Source: Bacillota bacterium
GTDB taxonomy: Bacteria; Bacillota; Clostridia; Oscillospirales; Oscillospiraceae
Length of the DNA: 21,466 nucleotides
Direction: 5' to 3'
NCBI GenBank assembly: GCA_023402075.1
Contig: JAEXCS010000033.1
Location: forward strand, 1-21,466
Shown here one piece after another: positions 14,140-21,466 of this stretch. The first letter of the stretch is position 1, and each line of letters opens with the position of its first letter. The notes beneath the pieces were generated by a model. It did no database searches, was not told the origin of the DNA, and saw only the letters and a list, made by a program, of their open reading frames with translations. The translations under genes were made by a program, and so were the position numbers.

Positions 14140-14343
14140 CTATGGCGAAGAAAGCTTCTGTGCGCCCGCGCAGGCTTTGGCGACGTCCCTGAAGGTATGC
14201 CAGCCCGCGTTGGCGGCGAAGGGATCTACCGTTTTTCCCGTAAAGGATTAGGCTCGGCAATGCCGTGGATACGGCAGGCGCGAAGGTGTACCACCAGACG
14301 GGGAGACCTAAAATGACGGTGTCATAGTCTTCCGCCTTGAATT
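14140..14343 (-). pseudogene. Flavodoxin fragment, frameshifted
   Basis: The minus strand reads KFKAEDYDTVILGLPVWWYT followed by FAPAVSTALPS, the FMN-pocket region of flavodoxin_4-type proteins (GLPVWWYT). Shortly after, the match continues in another frame as FTGKTVDPFAANAGWHTFRD and VAKACAGAQKLSSP, ending at a TAG (14140-14142). An in-frame TAG lies directly upstream at the start. Both ends are thus missing and one frameshift is present, so the gene is dead. It is the only recognisable content of the 14082-14542 intergenic stretch. Confidence 0.72.
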
Positions 14344-14542
14344 TCTATGATTCTTGATGGGTAGTAAGTTGCAACGGTTGGTTCGATTGTTAAATACTGT
14401 TGTAAGCAATTTTTTTCTACATTTCAAAATGATCACCGTTTTTATTATTTGCGATATATGAACAGCGCATGATCCGCTTGCTAAACAGCAGAGGCAAAAA
14501 GATTCTGCTGTCTGCCGGTATTCCTTTTCCTATAGTAAAACG

Positions 14543-14585
14543 CCCCAATTGTTATGCAGTATAGCATACTGCATAACAATTGGGG
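14543..14585. repeat. Perfect palindrome: 20-bp arms, 3-nt loop
   Basis: CCCCAATTGTTATGCAGTAT, loop AGC, then the exact complement. On the minus strand it is followed by CGTTTTAC and lies 80 bp after the stop of the fusion gene, so it may end that operon. The perfect, AT-rich arms are unusual for a terminator and also suit a mobile-element end or a binding site for a dimeric protein. Confidence 0.85.
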
Positions 14586-14665
14586 TACAGTTTAATCAAC
14601 TAAGGCGGAACTGGATGACATGGGTACGTCAACAGGGCAGGCGTGAACGGGCATTGGACCGTGAA

Positions 14666-17488
14666 TTAAATTCTGCCGGTTTCCATAAATGCCGTGCGGT
14701 CATAGCGCCCGGTCAACAGATAGGGAACGATGGCCTCCGCGTCCAGATGCACCACCAGATTCAGCTTGTGCACCAGCAGGCTATTGTTGGAATAAGCGCC
14801 GCCGACGATGGTATTGATGGGCAACTCTGCCCACGGGTCGTCCGGGGAGGATTGCAGCTTGAGATCGGCAAAGCCCGGTTCCCAGGACTTGTAGTTGTAC
14901 TCGCACAGGTTTTGCAGCAGCGCGCCGTTCATGAAACGGCTGACGCCGTTTTCATCCGGTTCACGGTCGAAATGAAAGTAGAAACCGCCGCCGAAAACCT
15001 GCTTGCCTGCTGCGGGAGCCTGATAGAGCGCGTGGGTCAGGGGACTATTATAATGACCCAGCTCCAGCTTCAAATCCACCAGCTGCGTTCCCCGGCGGGT
15101 GACGCCTGCGGTGACGGTATTTCCATTGCGACGGAGGACGAACTCCGCCCCCAGCTTCTTGGGAATGGAGCCGTTGTCCCGGCCGCATTGAACGGCCATT
15201 TCAGCGCCCGGGCCGCCCAGAACCAGAGAGATGGGGTATAGACCCAGGGACTTGCCGTAGGTGCAGTACACGCCCAGAATTGCCTCATAGTAGTCGTCGG
15301 CAAAGGTTGGTTTGTGGATGTGGCAGACCGACAGCGTTACCACCGGCATGGAAAAGGGCTTCAGCGGCGGCGGCAGAATCCGGGCAATTGCTGCCGGGTC
15401 GGTCAGATAGGCCATGTACAGGCCCTCCTGCTCATCCATCAGCGACACCTTGCCAAAATTGGGCAGTTCATCGGCGGGGGTATAGAACGTGGTCACCTTG
15501 GGCTGCTTCACAAACAATGAGCGGCCAGCCTCGTAGCCGGTGCGGGTTGCGGGAGCAATGGTACCGTCTTTCACGGCGCTGCCCACGGCAATGACATGCA
15601 AGCCTTTTTCCCTTAATGCCTCAGCCAGCGTGGAGTCGGGTCTGTATCCCAGCGACATGACCACCGCGTCGGAGGGAATGGTGACAACGGATTTGTCGGC
15701 CTGCTTTTCCAGTACCACGTCGTCCGGCGTGATTTCCTGCAGCGCGTGACCGAGCAGGAACTTTGCTCCGTACTTGTTCAGCCGTCCGCATACATCGGCC
15801 ACATTGGTGTGGTTGGCCTTGGGCGCCACCTGATCCAGCAGATCGACGATGGTGACCTCTGCTTTGCGGGCAGCCAGATATTCGGCGGTTTCAATGCCGG
15901 TGATGCCCGCGCCGATCATGGTGACCCGCTTGCCGGAGAGGTCGGCTTTGCCGGTGAGCACCTGCTCCACGGTGTAGACATTGGAGCCCGTGACGCCGGG
16001 GATTTTTGCAGGGATGACCGACTTGGAGCCGGTGCCGACGATGACGGCATCGGGCTGCATCTCCGCCACCAGATCGGCGGTAGCCTCGGTGTTCAGCCGC
16101 ACCTCCACGCCCAGCTTTTTGAAGGCGGCGCGGTAGTAGTCCATAACCCACTCCATGCGTTCTTTCAGCGGGGGCGCCTTGGCCTGATTGACGGTGCCGC
16201 CCAGTGTGGAACCTCTGTCCATCAGTGTTACTTTACAGCCGCGCTCGGCCAGCGTCTTGGCCGCCATCATACCGCTGGGGCCGCCGCCGACCACCACCAC
16301 GCTGTGTCGGGCGGTGTCGTAGGGCAGGTCACCGTATTTTTTCTCCCGGGCCATCCGGGGATTTAATGCGCACTCGGGCGGAAGGCCTGCGGCGTTCCAC
16401 TCGTTCAGGCTCTCAAAGCAGCGCAGACAGCTGATGCACTTGCAAAGCTCGTCCTCGCGGCCCTCCTGAACCTTCTTGCCCCACTGTTCATCCGCCAGCC
16501 AGCTGCGGCCCATAGAGATGAAGTCCTCCACGCCGTCGGAGAGAAACTGCTCCGCAACGGCAGGTTCACGAATGACGGATACGCCAATGACGGGGATTTT
16601 GACGTGATCCTTCACGGCCTTGATCAGGTCGCGCCGCCAGCCCTGCTGGAACGAAATCGGCTCGATGCAGGTCATGCCGGTCTCATACAGACCCACGGAT
16701 ACATCCAGAAAGTCGATGCCGGTCTGTTCCAGCGCCATGGCGATCTTCACGCCGTCGGAAATGTGAATGAAATCCTCGGTGACGCCGGTTTTATCCAGAA
16801 ATTCCTCCACGGTCAGCCGTACGCCGATGGGAAAATCGGCTCCGCATTTTTCCCGGATGCCGGCGATGATCTCGGTAACGATGCGCAGGCGGTTTTCAAA
16901 GCTGCCCCCGTATTCGTCGGTGCGCTTGTTGGTATAGGGAGACAGGAACTGCTGGAGCAGGTACCCGTGGGCGGCGTGGAGCTCCACACCGTCACAGCCC
17001 GCCTTTTGCACGCGGACAGCACCGTCGATGAACTGGCCGATCAGATCCCTGACCTCCTGCGTAGTCAGCGCGCGGGTAGGCTGATTGAGCAGCTTGCAGG
17101 GAATGTCGGAGGCGGAGACCACCGGCGCACCGCCCAGCAGAGCGGACACCGTTTCCCGACCGGGGTGGTGCAGCTGAATGAACAGCTTGCTGCCGTGCTT
17201 GTGGACGGCGGTGGCCAGACGGCTCAGCGGCGCAATGTGACGGTCGCTGGTCACGGACAGCTGGCGCATCAATCCGGGGCCGTGGATATCATTCACCCGG
17301 GTAATTTCAGGGATGATCAGGCCCGCGCCGCCGATGGCCCGGGCCTCATAATAGGCGATCATTTCATCGGTTGGCGTACCGTCCAGATTGGCAAGGCCAA
17401 TGCCCATGGGAGACATAACCAGCCGATTTTTCAGGGTAACCTTGCCGATTTGCCCAGGGGAAAACAGTTTTTCGTACATCATCATCAT
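14666..17488 (-). CDS. Fusion: BaiCD/2,4-dienoyl-CoA reductase-type flavin/Fe-S oxidoreductase + acetoacetate decarboxylase-like domain
   Basis: A 940-aa protein. Residues 5-340 form an FMN-binding Old-Yellow-Enzyme barrel (NRLVMSPMGIG, FIQLHHPGR, VELHAAHGYLLQQFLSPYTN with Tyr176). C351, C354, C357 and C373 fit the 4Fe-4S site. Residues 395-665 bind FAD and NAD(P) (VVVVGGGPSG at 397-406, MIGAGITGIE at 524-533). This half equals a whole BaiCD/BaiH/dienoyl-CoA reductase. From about 672 an acetoacetate decarboxylase-like domain follows: PTFADDYYEAILGV with Glu735, and IPKKLGAEF, where Lys777/Lys778 match the Schiff-base and neighbouring lysines of ADC. It ends with the VGGAY and DAEAIVPYLLTGRYD motifs. 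No stop or frameshift lies between. AAAGGA stands before four tandem ATGs, so the exact start is open. The SDR gene is 18 bp upstream. Substrate unknown. Confidence 0.9.
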   Translation of the reverse strand: MMMMYEKLFSPGQIGKVTLKNRLVMSPMGIGLANLDGTPTDEMIAYYEARAIGGAGLIIPEITRVNDIHGPGLMRQLSVTSDRHIAPLSRLATAVHKHGSKLFIQLHHPGRETVSALLGGAPVVSASDIPCKLLNQPTRALTTQEVRDLIGQFIDGAVRVQKAGCDGVELHAAHGYLLQQFLSPYTNKRTDEYGGSFENRLRIVTEIIAGIREKCGADFPIGVRLTVEEFLDKTGVTEDFIHISDGVKIAMALEQTGIDFLDVSVGLYETGMTCIEPISFQQGWRRDLIKAVKDHVKIPVIGVSVIREPAVAEQFLSDGVEDFISMGRSWLADEQWGKKVQEGREDELCKCISCLRCFESLNEWNAAGLPPECALNPRMAREKKYGDLPYDTARHSVVVVGGGPSGMMAAKTLAERGCKVTLMDRGSTLGGTVNQAKAPPLKERMEWVMDYYRAAFKKLGVEVRLNTEATADLVAEMQPDAVIVGTGSKSVIPAKIPGVTGSNVYTVEQVLTGKADLSGKRVTMIGAGITGIETAEYLAARKAEVTIVDLLDQVAPKANHTNVADVCGRLNKYGAKFLLGHALQEITPDDVVLEKQADKSVVTIPSDAVVMSLGYRPDSTLAEALREKGLHVIAVGSAVKDGTIAPATRTGYEAGRSLFVKQPKVTTFYTPADELPNFGKVSLMDEQEGLYMAYLTDPAAIARILPPPLKPFSMPVVTLSVCHIHKPTFADDYYEAILGVYCTYGKSLGLYPISLVLGGPGAEMAVQCGRDNGSIPKKLGAEFVLRRNGNTVTAGVTRRGTQLVDLKLELGHYNSPLTHALYQAPAAGKQVFGGGFYFHFDREPDENGVSRFMNGALLQNLCEYNYKSWEPGFADLKLQSSPDDPWAELPINTIVGGAYSNNSLLVHKLNLVVHLDAEAIVPYLLTGRYDRTAFMETGRI

Positions 17489-17506
17489 CGTTCCTTTATG
17501 TATCAG

Positions 17507-18262
17507 TTAAAAGATGGTATAGCCGCCGTCAACGGCCAGTGCCGCACCTTGAATGTAGGCGGAATCGTCGGAAGCCAGAAACAAAATGGCCTTTGCCACC
17601 TCCTCCGGCTGGCCGGGACGGCCTGCGGGGCTCATCTTGATCTTCATGTTCAGGGGGTGCTGTGGCATTGCCAGCACCCGGGCGATCATCTGGGTATCGA
17701 TGGGGCCGGGCAGCACGGCGTTGATGTGGATGCCTCCGTGGCCGTGATCCAGGGAGATCTGACGGGTCAGACCCAGCAGGCCGTGTTTGGCGGAGGTATA
17801 GGCGATGCCGCCCCGGCCTGCGCCGGTGGAGGCCATGGAGGCTACGTTCACGATGGAACCGCCCCCCGCCTTTTCCATCACGGGGATGACGCGCTTCATG
17901 ATCTGGAACGGGGCGGTCAGGTTCGTGGCCAGTACCTTGTCCCACTCTTCGTCGGTGATCTGATCCATGTTGGCGAGGCTGCCGCCCACGCCCGCATTAT
18001 TTACCAGAATGTCGATCCTGCCGTATTTGTCCAGCGCAGCCTGCACCAGTGCGTCCAGTTCGGTGCCGGAGGTAACGTTGGTCTTTTGGAAGAATGCCTC
18101 ACCGCCCGCTGCCAGAATTTCAGCCACCACAGCATTGCCTGCCTCCTCGGTGGTACCCACAATGACCACCTTTGCGCCCTCGGCTGCCAGCAGCTTGGCC
18201 GTGGCACTGCCAATTCCCTTGGTAGAACCAGTGACAATTGCGACTTTATCCTGAAATCTCAT
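17507..18262 (-). CDS. SDR-family NAD(P)-dependent alcohol dehydrogenase/ketoreductase
   Basis: A 251-aa classical short-chain dehydrogenase that interconverts a carbonyl and an alcohol. It shows TGSTKGIG (11-18), NNAG (88-91), and a tetrad Asn114, Ser142, Tyr155, Lys159 (YTSAK); PGPIDT follows, and the C-terminus is DGGYTIF. The second strand ends VIVGTT without the Asp that selects NAD, and Lys15 lies in the glycine loop, so NADP is possible. The length is that of 7alpha-HSDH/BaiA/FabG-type enzymes, which I cannot separate by eye. AAAAGGAG lies 8 nt before the ATG. It is the first gene of an operon with the reductase/decarboxylase fusion, so both should act on the same compound. Confidence 0.93.
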   Translation of the reverse strand: MRFQDKVAIVTGSTKGIGSATAKLLAAEGAKVVIVGTTEEAGNAVVAEILAAGGEAFFQKTNVTSGTELDALVQAALDKYGRIDILVNNAGVGGSLANMDQITDEEWDKVLATNLTAPFQIMKRVIPVMEKAGGGSIVNVASMASTGAGRGGIAYTSAKHGLLGLTRQISLDHGHGGIHINAVLPGPIDTQMIARVLAMPQHPLNMKIKMSPAGRPGQPEEVAKAILFLASDDSAYIQGAALAVDGGYTIF

Positions 18263-18304
18263 AAAACGGTCTCCTTTTCAAATTTTTTGGGTCTGCTTTT
18301 CCAC

Positions 18305-18333
18305 ATTATAATCAGCAGCCCGGACAAAATGAA
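18305..18333 (-). promoter_or_regulatory. Probable promoter of the SDR-fusion operon
   Basis: On the minus strand a perfect TATAAT (18310-18305) lies 43 nt before the SDR start codon. At 17 bp the -35 hexamer is TTCATT, a poor match, which would suit an activator-dependent promoter such as one driven by the divergent PucR-type regulator. Confidence 0.6.
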
Positions 18334-18357
18334 ACGGTTGCGCCAAACGAAAAGAAG

Positions 18358-18386
18358 TTGACGATTTGTGCATCGTGCACTATACT
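18358..18386 (+). promoter_or_regulatory. Promoter of the PucR-type regulator with internal dyad
   Basis: TTGACG (18358-18363), a 17-bp spacer and TATACT (18381-18386) form a good sigma-A promoter 18 bp before the regulator's ATG. The spacer contains the perfect inverted repeat GTGCA-TCG-TGCAC (18368-18380), a likely operator placed to block polymerase, compatible with autorepression. Confidence 0.78.
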
Positions 18387-18404
18387 GGTGGCGAGGTGTA
18401 GAAA

Positions 18405-19919
18405 ATGTTGTTTACAACGCTGATAAATCGGATATCTGTGGGAAATTCGGTCAAAATCATCCGCTCGACAGATTTATTTGATATCAAAGACATTGCCCTG
18501 ATTGACGGAAGTCGTGCGGAATATAGCAATTCCACGCTTTATTTTGGGTACTTTGAACAACTTCCTGACGGCAAATTACCGCCTCAGTGCGTTCTGGCAC
18601 GGACTCCCGCCAGCGAAGCGCTGAAAAACAGTTCCTCCAATCTGGCTCTGGTGGATTGCGGAGAGCTGTTTTTGGCGGTCAACACCGCTAAGACCGCTGT
18701 GGATGAATCCCGTGAGTTGGGTTTTTACGGAGAGCTGATGGACTGCGCCGCCCGCTCCGGCAGTCTGGAACCGGTGGTCAATCTGGCGGCGTCCAAGCTT
18801 GGGAACTCCTTGGTACTGCTGGATGCGGATTTCAAGGTGCTGGTCCACTCCACCATTTACCCCATCGACGACCCGCTATGGGCGCAAAATATTGCGCAGG
18901 GCTATTGCAGCTATGAATTTGTCAACGCGGTTCAAAAACTGGACTCCGTGAAGAATGCGCAGCCCACCTCCGACCCTGTGGTGGTCACCTGCTACGCCTC
19001 GCCGCTGCGCAAGTTGTCCAGCAAAATTTTTATCCATGAAAAACTGGTGGGAATTGTGCTGATGCTGGAAAAAGAGACACCCATCTCCACGGCGCACATG
19101 CTTCTGCTGCCCGTTATCAGCGCTGCGGCGGGGGATGTCATCGCACGCTATGCGCCGTATATGATTCCCGGCAACACCGCCTATCAAAAACTGCTGTATG
19201 ATTTGCTGATTGGGGCGCCCCCCACGCAGATCGCCCCCCAGAGCGTGGGGCTGCAATTTTCGCCCCATCTTTGCGCCCTCTGCATTCGCCAGGCCCGTTA
19301 TCTGGGGCAGAAGCATTTGAAGGAAGACGTGGCGGCGAAGCTGGTGTACCTCTTGCCCCAGACCCGGTTCACCTTCCACGAAAACGGTATTGCCGCGCTG
19401 GTTCCGCTGGGCGACGCACCGGAACTGCCGGTGGAACAGCGGCAGATTTTGGAGGACCTGGCCAGCGGGGAATATCTGCGCATTGGCGTTTCCAATACAT
19501 TTTTTCGGCCGGAAAATTTTGCAAGGCGCTATGCTCAGGCCAGACGCGCACTGGATTTATCTGGACAGCTGCAGCGTCCCGATACGGTCTGCTATTATGC
19601 GGACTACTCCTTTTACGACCTGCTGGACAGCTGTGGAAGTCCTGAAACCTTAGGACTTTTTTGTCATCCTGCGCTGTCAATTTTAAGTCGGTATGACCAT
19701 GACAACGGCATGAATCTTTATCACACGTTGGAGGCCTATCTGCAATGTGATTGTAGTGTGAAAGACACTGCGCAGAGGCTGTTTGTTCACCGCAATACTC
19801 TCAATTACCGCCTGGAGCGCATTCAAACTCTGACTCAAATCAACCTTGACAACAGCAATCTGCGGTTTCTTCTGGCTATGTCCTATCGGATTGATCATTT
19901 TATCGGCCGAGACTTTTAA
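18405..19919 (+). CDS. PucR/CdaR-family transcriptional regulator
   Basis: A 504-aa regulator. The C-terminal domain (441-490: TLEAYLQCDCSVKDTAQRLF and VHRNTLNYRLERIQ) is the PucR-type helix-turn-helix, typical of activators that respond to a catabolic substrate. The middle part (about 290-400) resembles the CdaR GGDEF-like domain (RIGVSNTFFRPENFARRYAQARRAL in part). The N-terminal 250 residues form a sensory region (LVLLDADFKVLVHSTIYPID, GIVLMLEKETPIS) of GAF/PAS-like pattern. The ATG has GAGGTG at 7 nt. It is divergent from the SDR-fusion operon with only 142 bp between starts, so control of that operon is very likely. No membrane segment is seen. Confidence 0.9.
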   Translation: MLFTTLINRISVGNSVKIIRSTDLFDIKDIALIDGSRAEYSNSTLYFGYFEQLPDGKLPPQCVLARTPASEALKNSSSNLALVDCGELFLAVNTAKTAVDESRELGFYGELMDCAARSGSLEPVVNLAASKLGNSLVLLDADFKVLVHSTIYPIDDPLWAQNIAQGYCSYEFVNAVQKLDSVKNAQPTSDPVVVTCYASPLRKLSSKIFIHEKLVGIVLMLEKETPISTAHMLLLPVISAAAGDVIARYAPYMIPGNTAYQKLLYDLLIGAPPTQIAPQSVGLQFSPHLCALCIRQARYLGQKHLKEDVAAKLVYLLPQTRFTFHENGIAALVPLGDAPELPVEQRQILEDLASGEYLRIGVSNTFFRPENFARRYAQARRALDLSGQLQRPDTVCYYADYSFYDLLDSCGSPETLGLFCHPALSILSRYDHDNGMNLYHTLEAYLQCDCSVKDTAQRLFVHRNTLNYRLERIQTLTQINLDNSNLRFLLAMSYRIDHFIGRDF

Positions 19920-20383
19920 ACATATTGCACAGGACATTGATACCGTGTTCGCCAGATGGGCTGACTGTTTTCAAAGTTCTTTGCCATATTTCCGTGAAAA
20001 ACCCATAATTGCCAGCTGCGGTTTTGATGAAACTCAGGGAAATTCTTTTCCCATCAATGGTATAGTTTACTGTAGTACAGGCATGAAGTATGGCCGGAAT
20101 CATCCAACGTAGAAATCACGGAATCAAATGTATCTTAAGATTAAATAAAAATGATACAAGATAAACATTGCATCGTTTTTAAATAGCCTGCCTGCGTTAG
20201 TATGCATAATAGATTTTGAGATGCGGCGCATAAGCTGCACTAAAAAATCTGCACCTATCCCCACACCGACAGCCGCGCATGACCTGTTCCCAGACTTTGA
20301 TACCGAAGGCAGGGAATAAATCCGATCTATGTATATTAGCTACCTATAAATGCACTAAAATACGCGATTCTACCGCTGGTCGG
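19920..20383. other. Non-coding stretch, possibly decayed sequence
   Basis: No ORF here has a ribosome binding site, family pattern or credible start. Several hairpins can be drawn (GGGAAA/TTTCCC at 20038-20053; AGATTTT/AAAATCT around 20212-20257, plus the AT-rich hairpin annotated separately). Short peptide-like runs on the minus strand are not recognisable. The region may be the remains of older genes. Confidence 0.4.
20147..20180. terminator. Weak AT-rich terminator-like hairpin
   Basis: AAAAATGAT pairs with ATCGTTTTT, extended by CAA/TTG after one mismatch, with an 8-nt loop. It ends in five T on either strand. It lies 227 bp behind the PucR-type gene and is the only terminator candidate there; the stem is weak. 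Confidence 0.4.
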
Positions 20384-20412
20384 TTGCCCAAAAGCCTCAT
20401 GTGACTTATAGT
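20384..20412 (+). promoter_or_regulatory. Putative promoter of the membrane HTH regulator
   Basis: TTGCCC (20384-20389), a 17-bp spacer and TATAGT (20407-20412), followed closely by GGAGG (20420-20424). The transcript leader would be very short, about 14 nt. Confidence 0.55.
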
Positions 20413-20432
20413 ATTAACCGGAGGTGCATCAA

Positions 20433-21203
20433 ATGTATGAAATCGACAACGAAAAATTCGGCGTGTTTTTAGTGCAACTACGAAAACAAAAAGGTTTTAC
20501 ACAAAAGGAGCTGGCGCAAAAACTATTCGTCTCTGATAAGGCCGTCAGCAAATGGGAACGCGGACTGAGTATGCCGGATATCGCGCTACTTTCTCCGTTA
20601 GCCAATCTGCTCAGCGTAACCATAACTGAATTGTTAAGCGGCCAATATATCGGTGAGCCCGAACATATGAATATGCAGGAGGTAGAGAACTTGGTAAGCG
20701 GAACCTTGAAACTTTCTGCAAAAGAAGAACAGCAACGCGGACAGCAGCGAAAACGGCGGGGTATTATTTATCTTGCTTGTGTGATAATTGCCTTTTTAGA
20801 ATTTGTACTGCTTTATGCGCTGGGTTATTCATTTGACCGGCTGGCTGACGATATCCTGACGGTCGAGGGTCTCGGCCTGCTGTTTGGAGGATGGCTCTGC
20901 CTGTTTGCCAAGGAAACATTACCTGCCTACTACGATGAAAACAAAATCCATACTTACAGTGATGGTATATTCCGCATGAACATGGCGGGTATCAGTTTTA
21001 ATAACAGCAACTGGCCGCATATCCTTCACGCTGGACGCTTGTGGCTGATGGTCGTTTCTGTAGTGTTCCCGCTGCTTTACCTCGCGTTAAGTTGGTTCTT
21101 TCCGGTGATATGGAGTTCGGGGAAGTTATATTTTACGTTACTCGCATGTCTTGGCTTTTTCATCCCGATAATGGTTGCGGGAAAATGCTATTGTAAATGG
21201 TAA
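20433..21203 (+). CDS. XRE-family HTH regulator with C-terminal membrane domain
   Basis: A 256-aa membrane-anchored regulator. Residues 7-68 form an XRE/Cro helix-turn-helix (FLVQLRKQKGFTQKELAQKL, then VSDKAVSKWERGLSMPDI and LSVTITELLSG). A charged linker (95-110) is followed by four hydrophobic segments at about 111-133, 142-160, 203-224 and 232-252. Such proteins are frequent in Clostridia, where the membrane part probably senses an envelope or small-molecule signal; the target is unknown. I use ATG 20433, 8 nt after GGAGG; ATG 20437 is out of frame and GTG 20424 overlaps the ribosome binding site. No partner gene is adjacent, and a stem-loop starts 3 bp after the stop. Confidence 0.85.
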   Translation: MYEIDNEKFGVFLVQLRKQKGFTQKELAQKLFVSDKAVSKWERGLSMPDIALLSPLANLLSVTITELLSGQYIGEPEHMNMQEVENLVSGTLKLSAKEEQQRGQQRKRRGIIYLACVIIAFLEFVLLYALGYSFDRLADDILTVEGLGLLFGGWLCLFAKETLPAYYDENKIHTYSDGIFRMNMAGISFNNSNWPHILHAGRLWLMVVSVVFPLLYLALSWFFPVIWSSGKLYFTLLACLGFFIPIMVAGKCYCKW

Positions 21204-21205
21204 GA

Positions 21206-21236
21206 TAAAGTACACACCCCCAAAGTGTGCACTTTA
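21206..21236 (+). terminator. Stem-loop behind the HTH gene
   Basis: TAAAGT-A-CACAC pairs with GTGTG-C-ACTTTA (one A/C mismatch) around a 7-nt loop, directly after the stop codon. No T-run follows, so termination efficiency is doubtful. The remaining 21237-21466 shows no supported gene, only a G9 tract at 21264-21272. Confidence 0.45.
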
Positions 21237-21466
21237 CTTGACTGCTTACAACACCTTAGCAATGGGGGGGGGCAGAGAGGCAATTTTGTTTATGATTGTT
21301 ATTTTAATCTATCTACCATCCTCAAATACTTACGACTAAGTAAAGAGGATATTCACACTCTCACTCGGAACAAGCGTCAAAAGCCGAGGGTGTGCACAAA
21401 GCAAACGGAACAAACGGGAAAACCGTAAGGGGGTGCATTTTGTATCAAACTCGTGTCCTTCTCCAT

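Noticed and set aside
14549..15241. Plus-strand ORF of 230 codons starting in the palindrome, with QLRRNWMTWVRQQGRRERAL near its start
   Set aside because: Most of it is antisense to the ADC-like domain. The first 80 bp could be a coding remnant, but I recognise no family.
14666..18262. Bile acid 7-dehydroxylation (bai) operon
   Set aside because: Only BaiCD/BaiH- and BaiA-like enzyme types occur; no BaiB, BaiE, BaiF or BaiG homologs are here, and the ADC fusion and PucR regulator do not belong to that operon.
16604..18361. Plus-strand ORF of 585 codons opposite the SDR and oxidoreductase genes
   Set aside because: Pure shadow of two strongly supported minus-strand genes with high GC; no ribosome binding site, low-complexity His/Gly-rich product.
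19900..20103. Minus-strand ORF of 67 codons behind the PucR-type gene
   Set aside because: No start signal and no recognisable family; overlaps the end of the regulator gene.
21225..21428. Plus-strand ORF of 67 codons at the right end
   Set aside because: Runs through a hairpin arm and the G9 tract, has no ribosome binding site, and its composition is not protein-like.
21440..21466. Possible partial gene starting with TTG behind AAGGGGG
   Set aside because: Only nine codons are visible; too short to support a feature.

Overview
The window looks like a chromosomal segment of a gut-type Clostridia (Bacillota; Oscillospiraceae- or Lachnospiraceae-like). The basis is protein character, strong AGGAGG ribosome binding sites, a NiCo riboswitch and typical clostridial prophage genes; no rRNA or other taxonomic marker is present, so this placement is an inference. 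Four blocks can be told apart.

Block 1 (1-8204) is the late end of an HK97-type prophage. It holds the 3' part of the portal gene, a ClpP-like head protease, the major capsid protein, a small head fiber protein, a head-tail connector and a head-closure protein. The whole tail module is absent: the next gene is the holin, followed without a gap by an amidase endolysin and a strong terminator. A second cluster holds an HTH/double zinc-ribbon protein, a small SHOCT-like protein and two overlapping large serine recombinases. The prophage is probably a remnant that lost its tail genes. A 5'-truncated IS21-type IstB gene (8205-8761) starts where the second recombinase ends, followed by a 58-aa ORF and an imperfect 35-bp tandem repeat.

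Block 2 (9388-14081) is a metal/stress transport island. A consensus sigma-A promoter drives a leader with a clear NiCo (czcD) riboswitch and an overlapping terminator, followed by an 840-aa P-type ATPase, which is therefore predicted to export Co/Ni/Fe-type divalent metals. A terminator separates it from a two-gene operon: a ChrB-N-domain protein and an MFS transporter. The promoter of that operon is covered by two near-identical 17-bp dyads. A flavodoxin gene fragment, broken by a frameshift and stops, lies behind it.

Block 3 (14543-19919) is a small catabolic/reductive locus. On the minus strand an SDR dehydrogenase is followed 18 bp later by a 940-aa fusion of a BaiCD/2,4-dienoyl-CoA-reductase-type flavin/Fe-S oxidoreductase with a complete acetoacetate-decarboxylase-like domain. 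A PucR/CdaR-family regulator is transcribed divergently. A perfect 20-bp-stem palindrome lies 80 bp beyond the fusion gene. This fusion is the most unusual item in the window. It suggests channelled reduction of an enone or enoate and decarboxylation or related Schiff-base chemistry on the same substrate; the substrate is unknown.

Block 4 (19920-21466) is mostly non-coding. It holds one membrane-bound XRE-type regulator, AT-rich hairpins, a G9 tract and possibly the first codons of another gene at the right edge.
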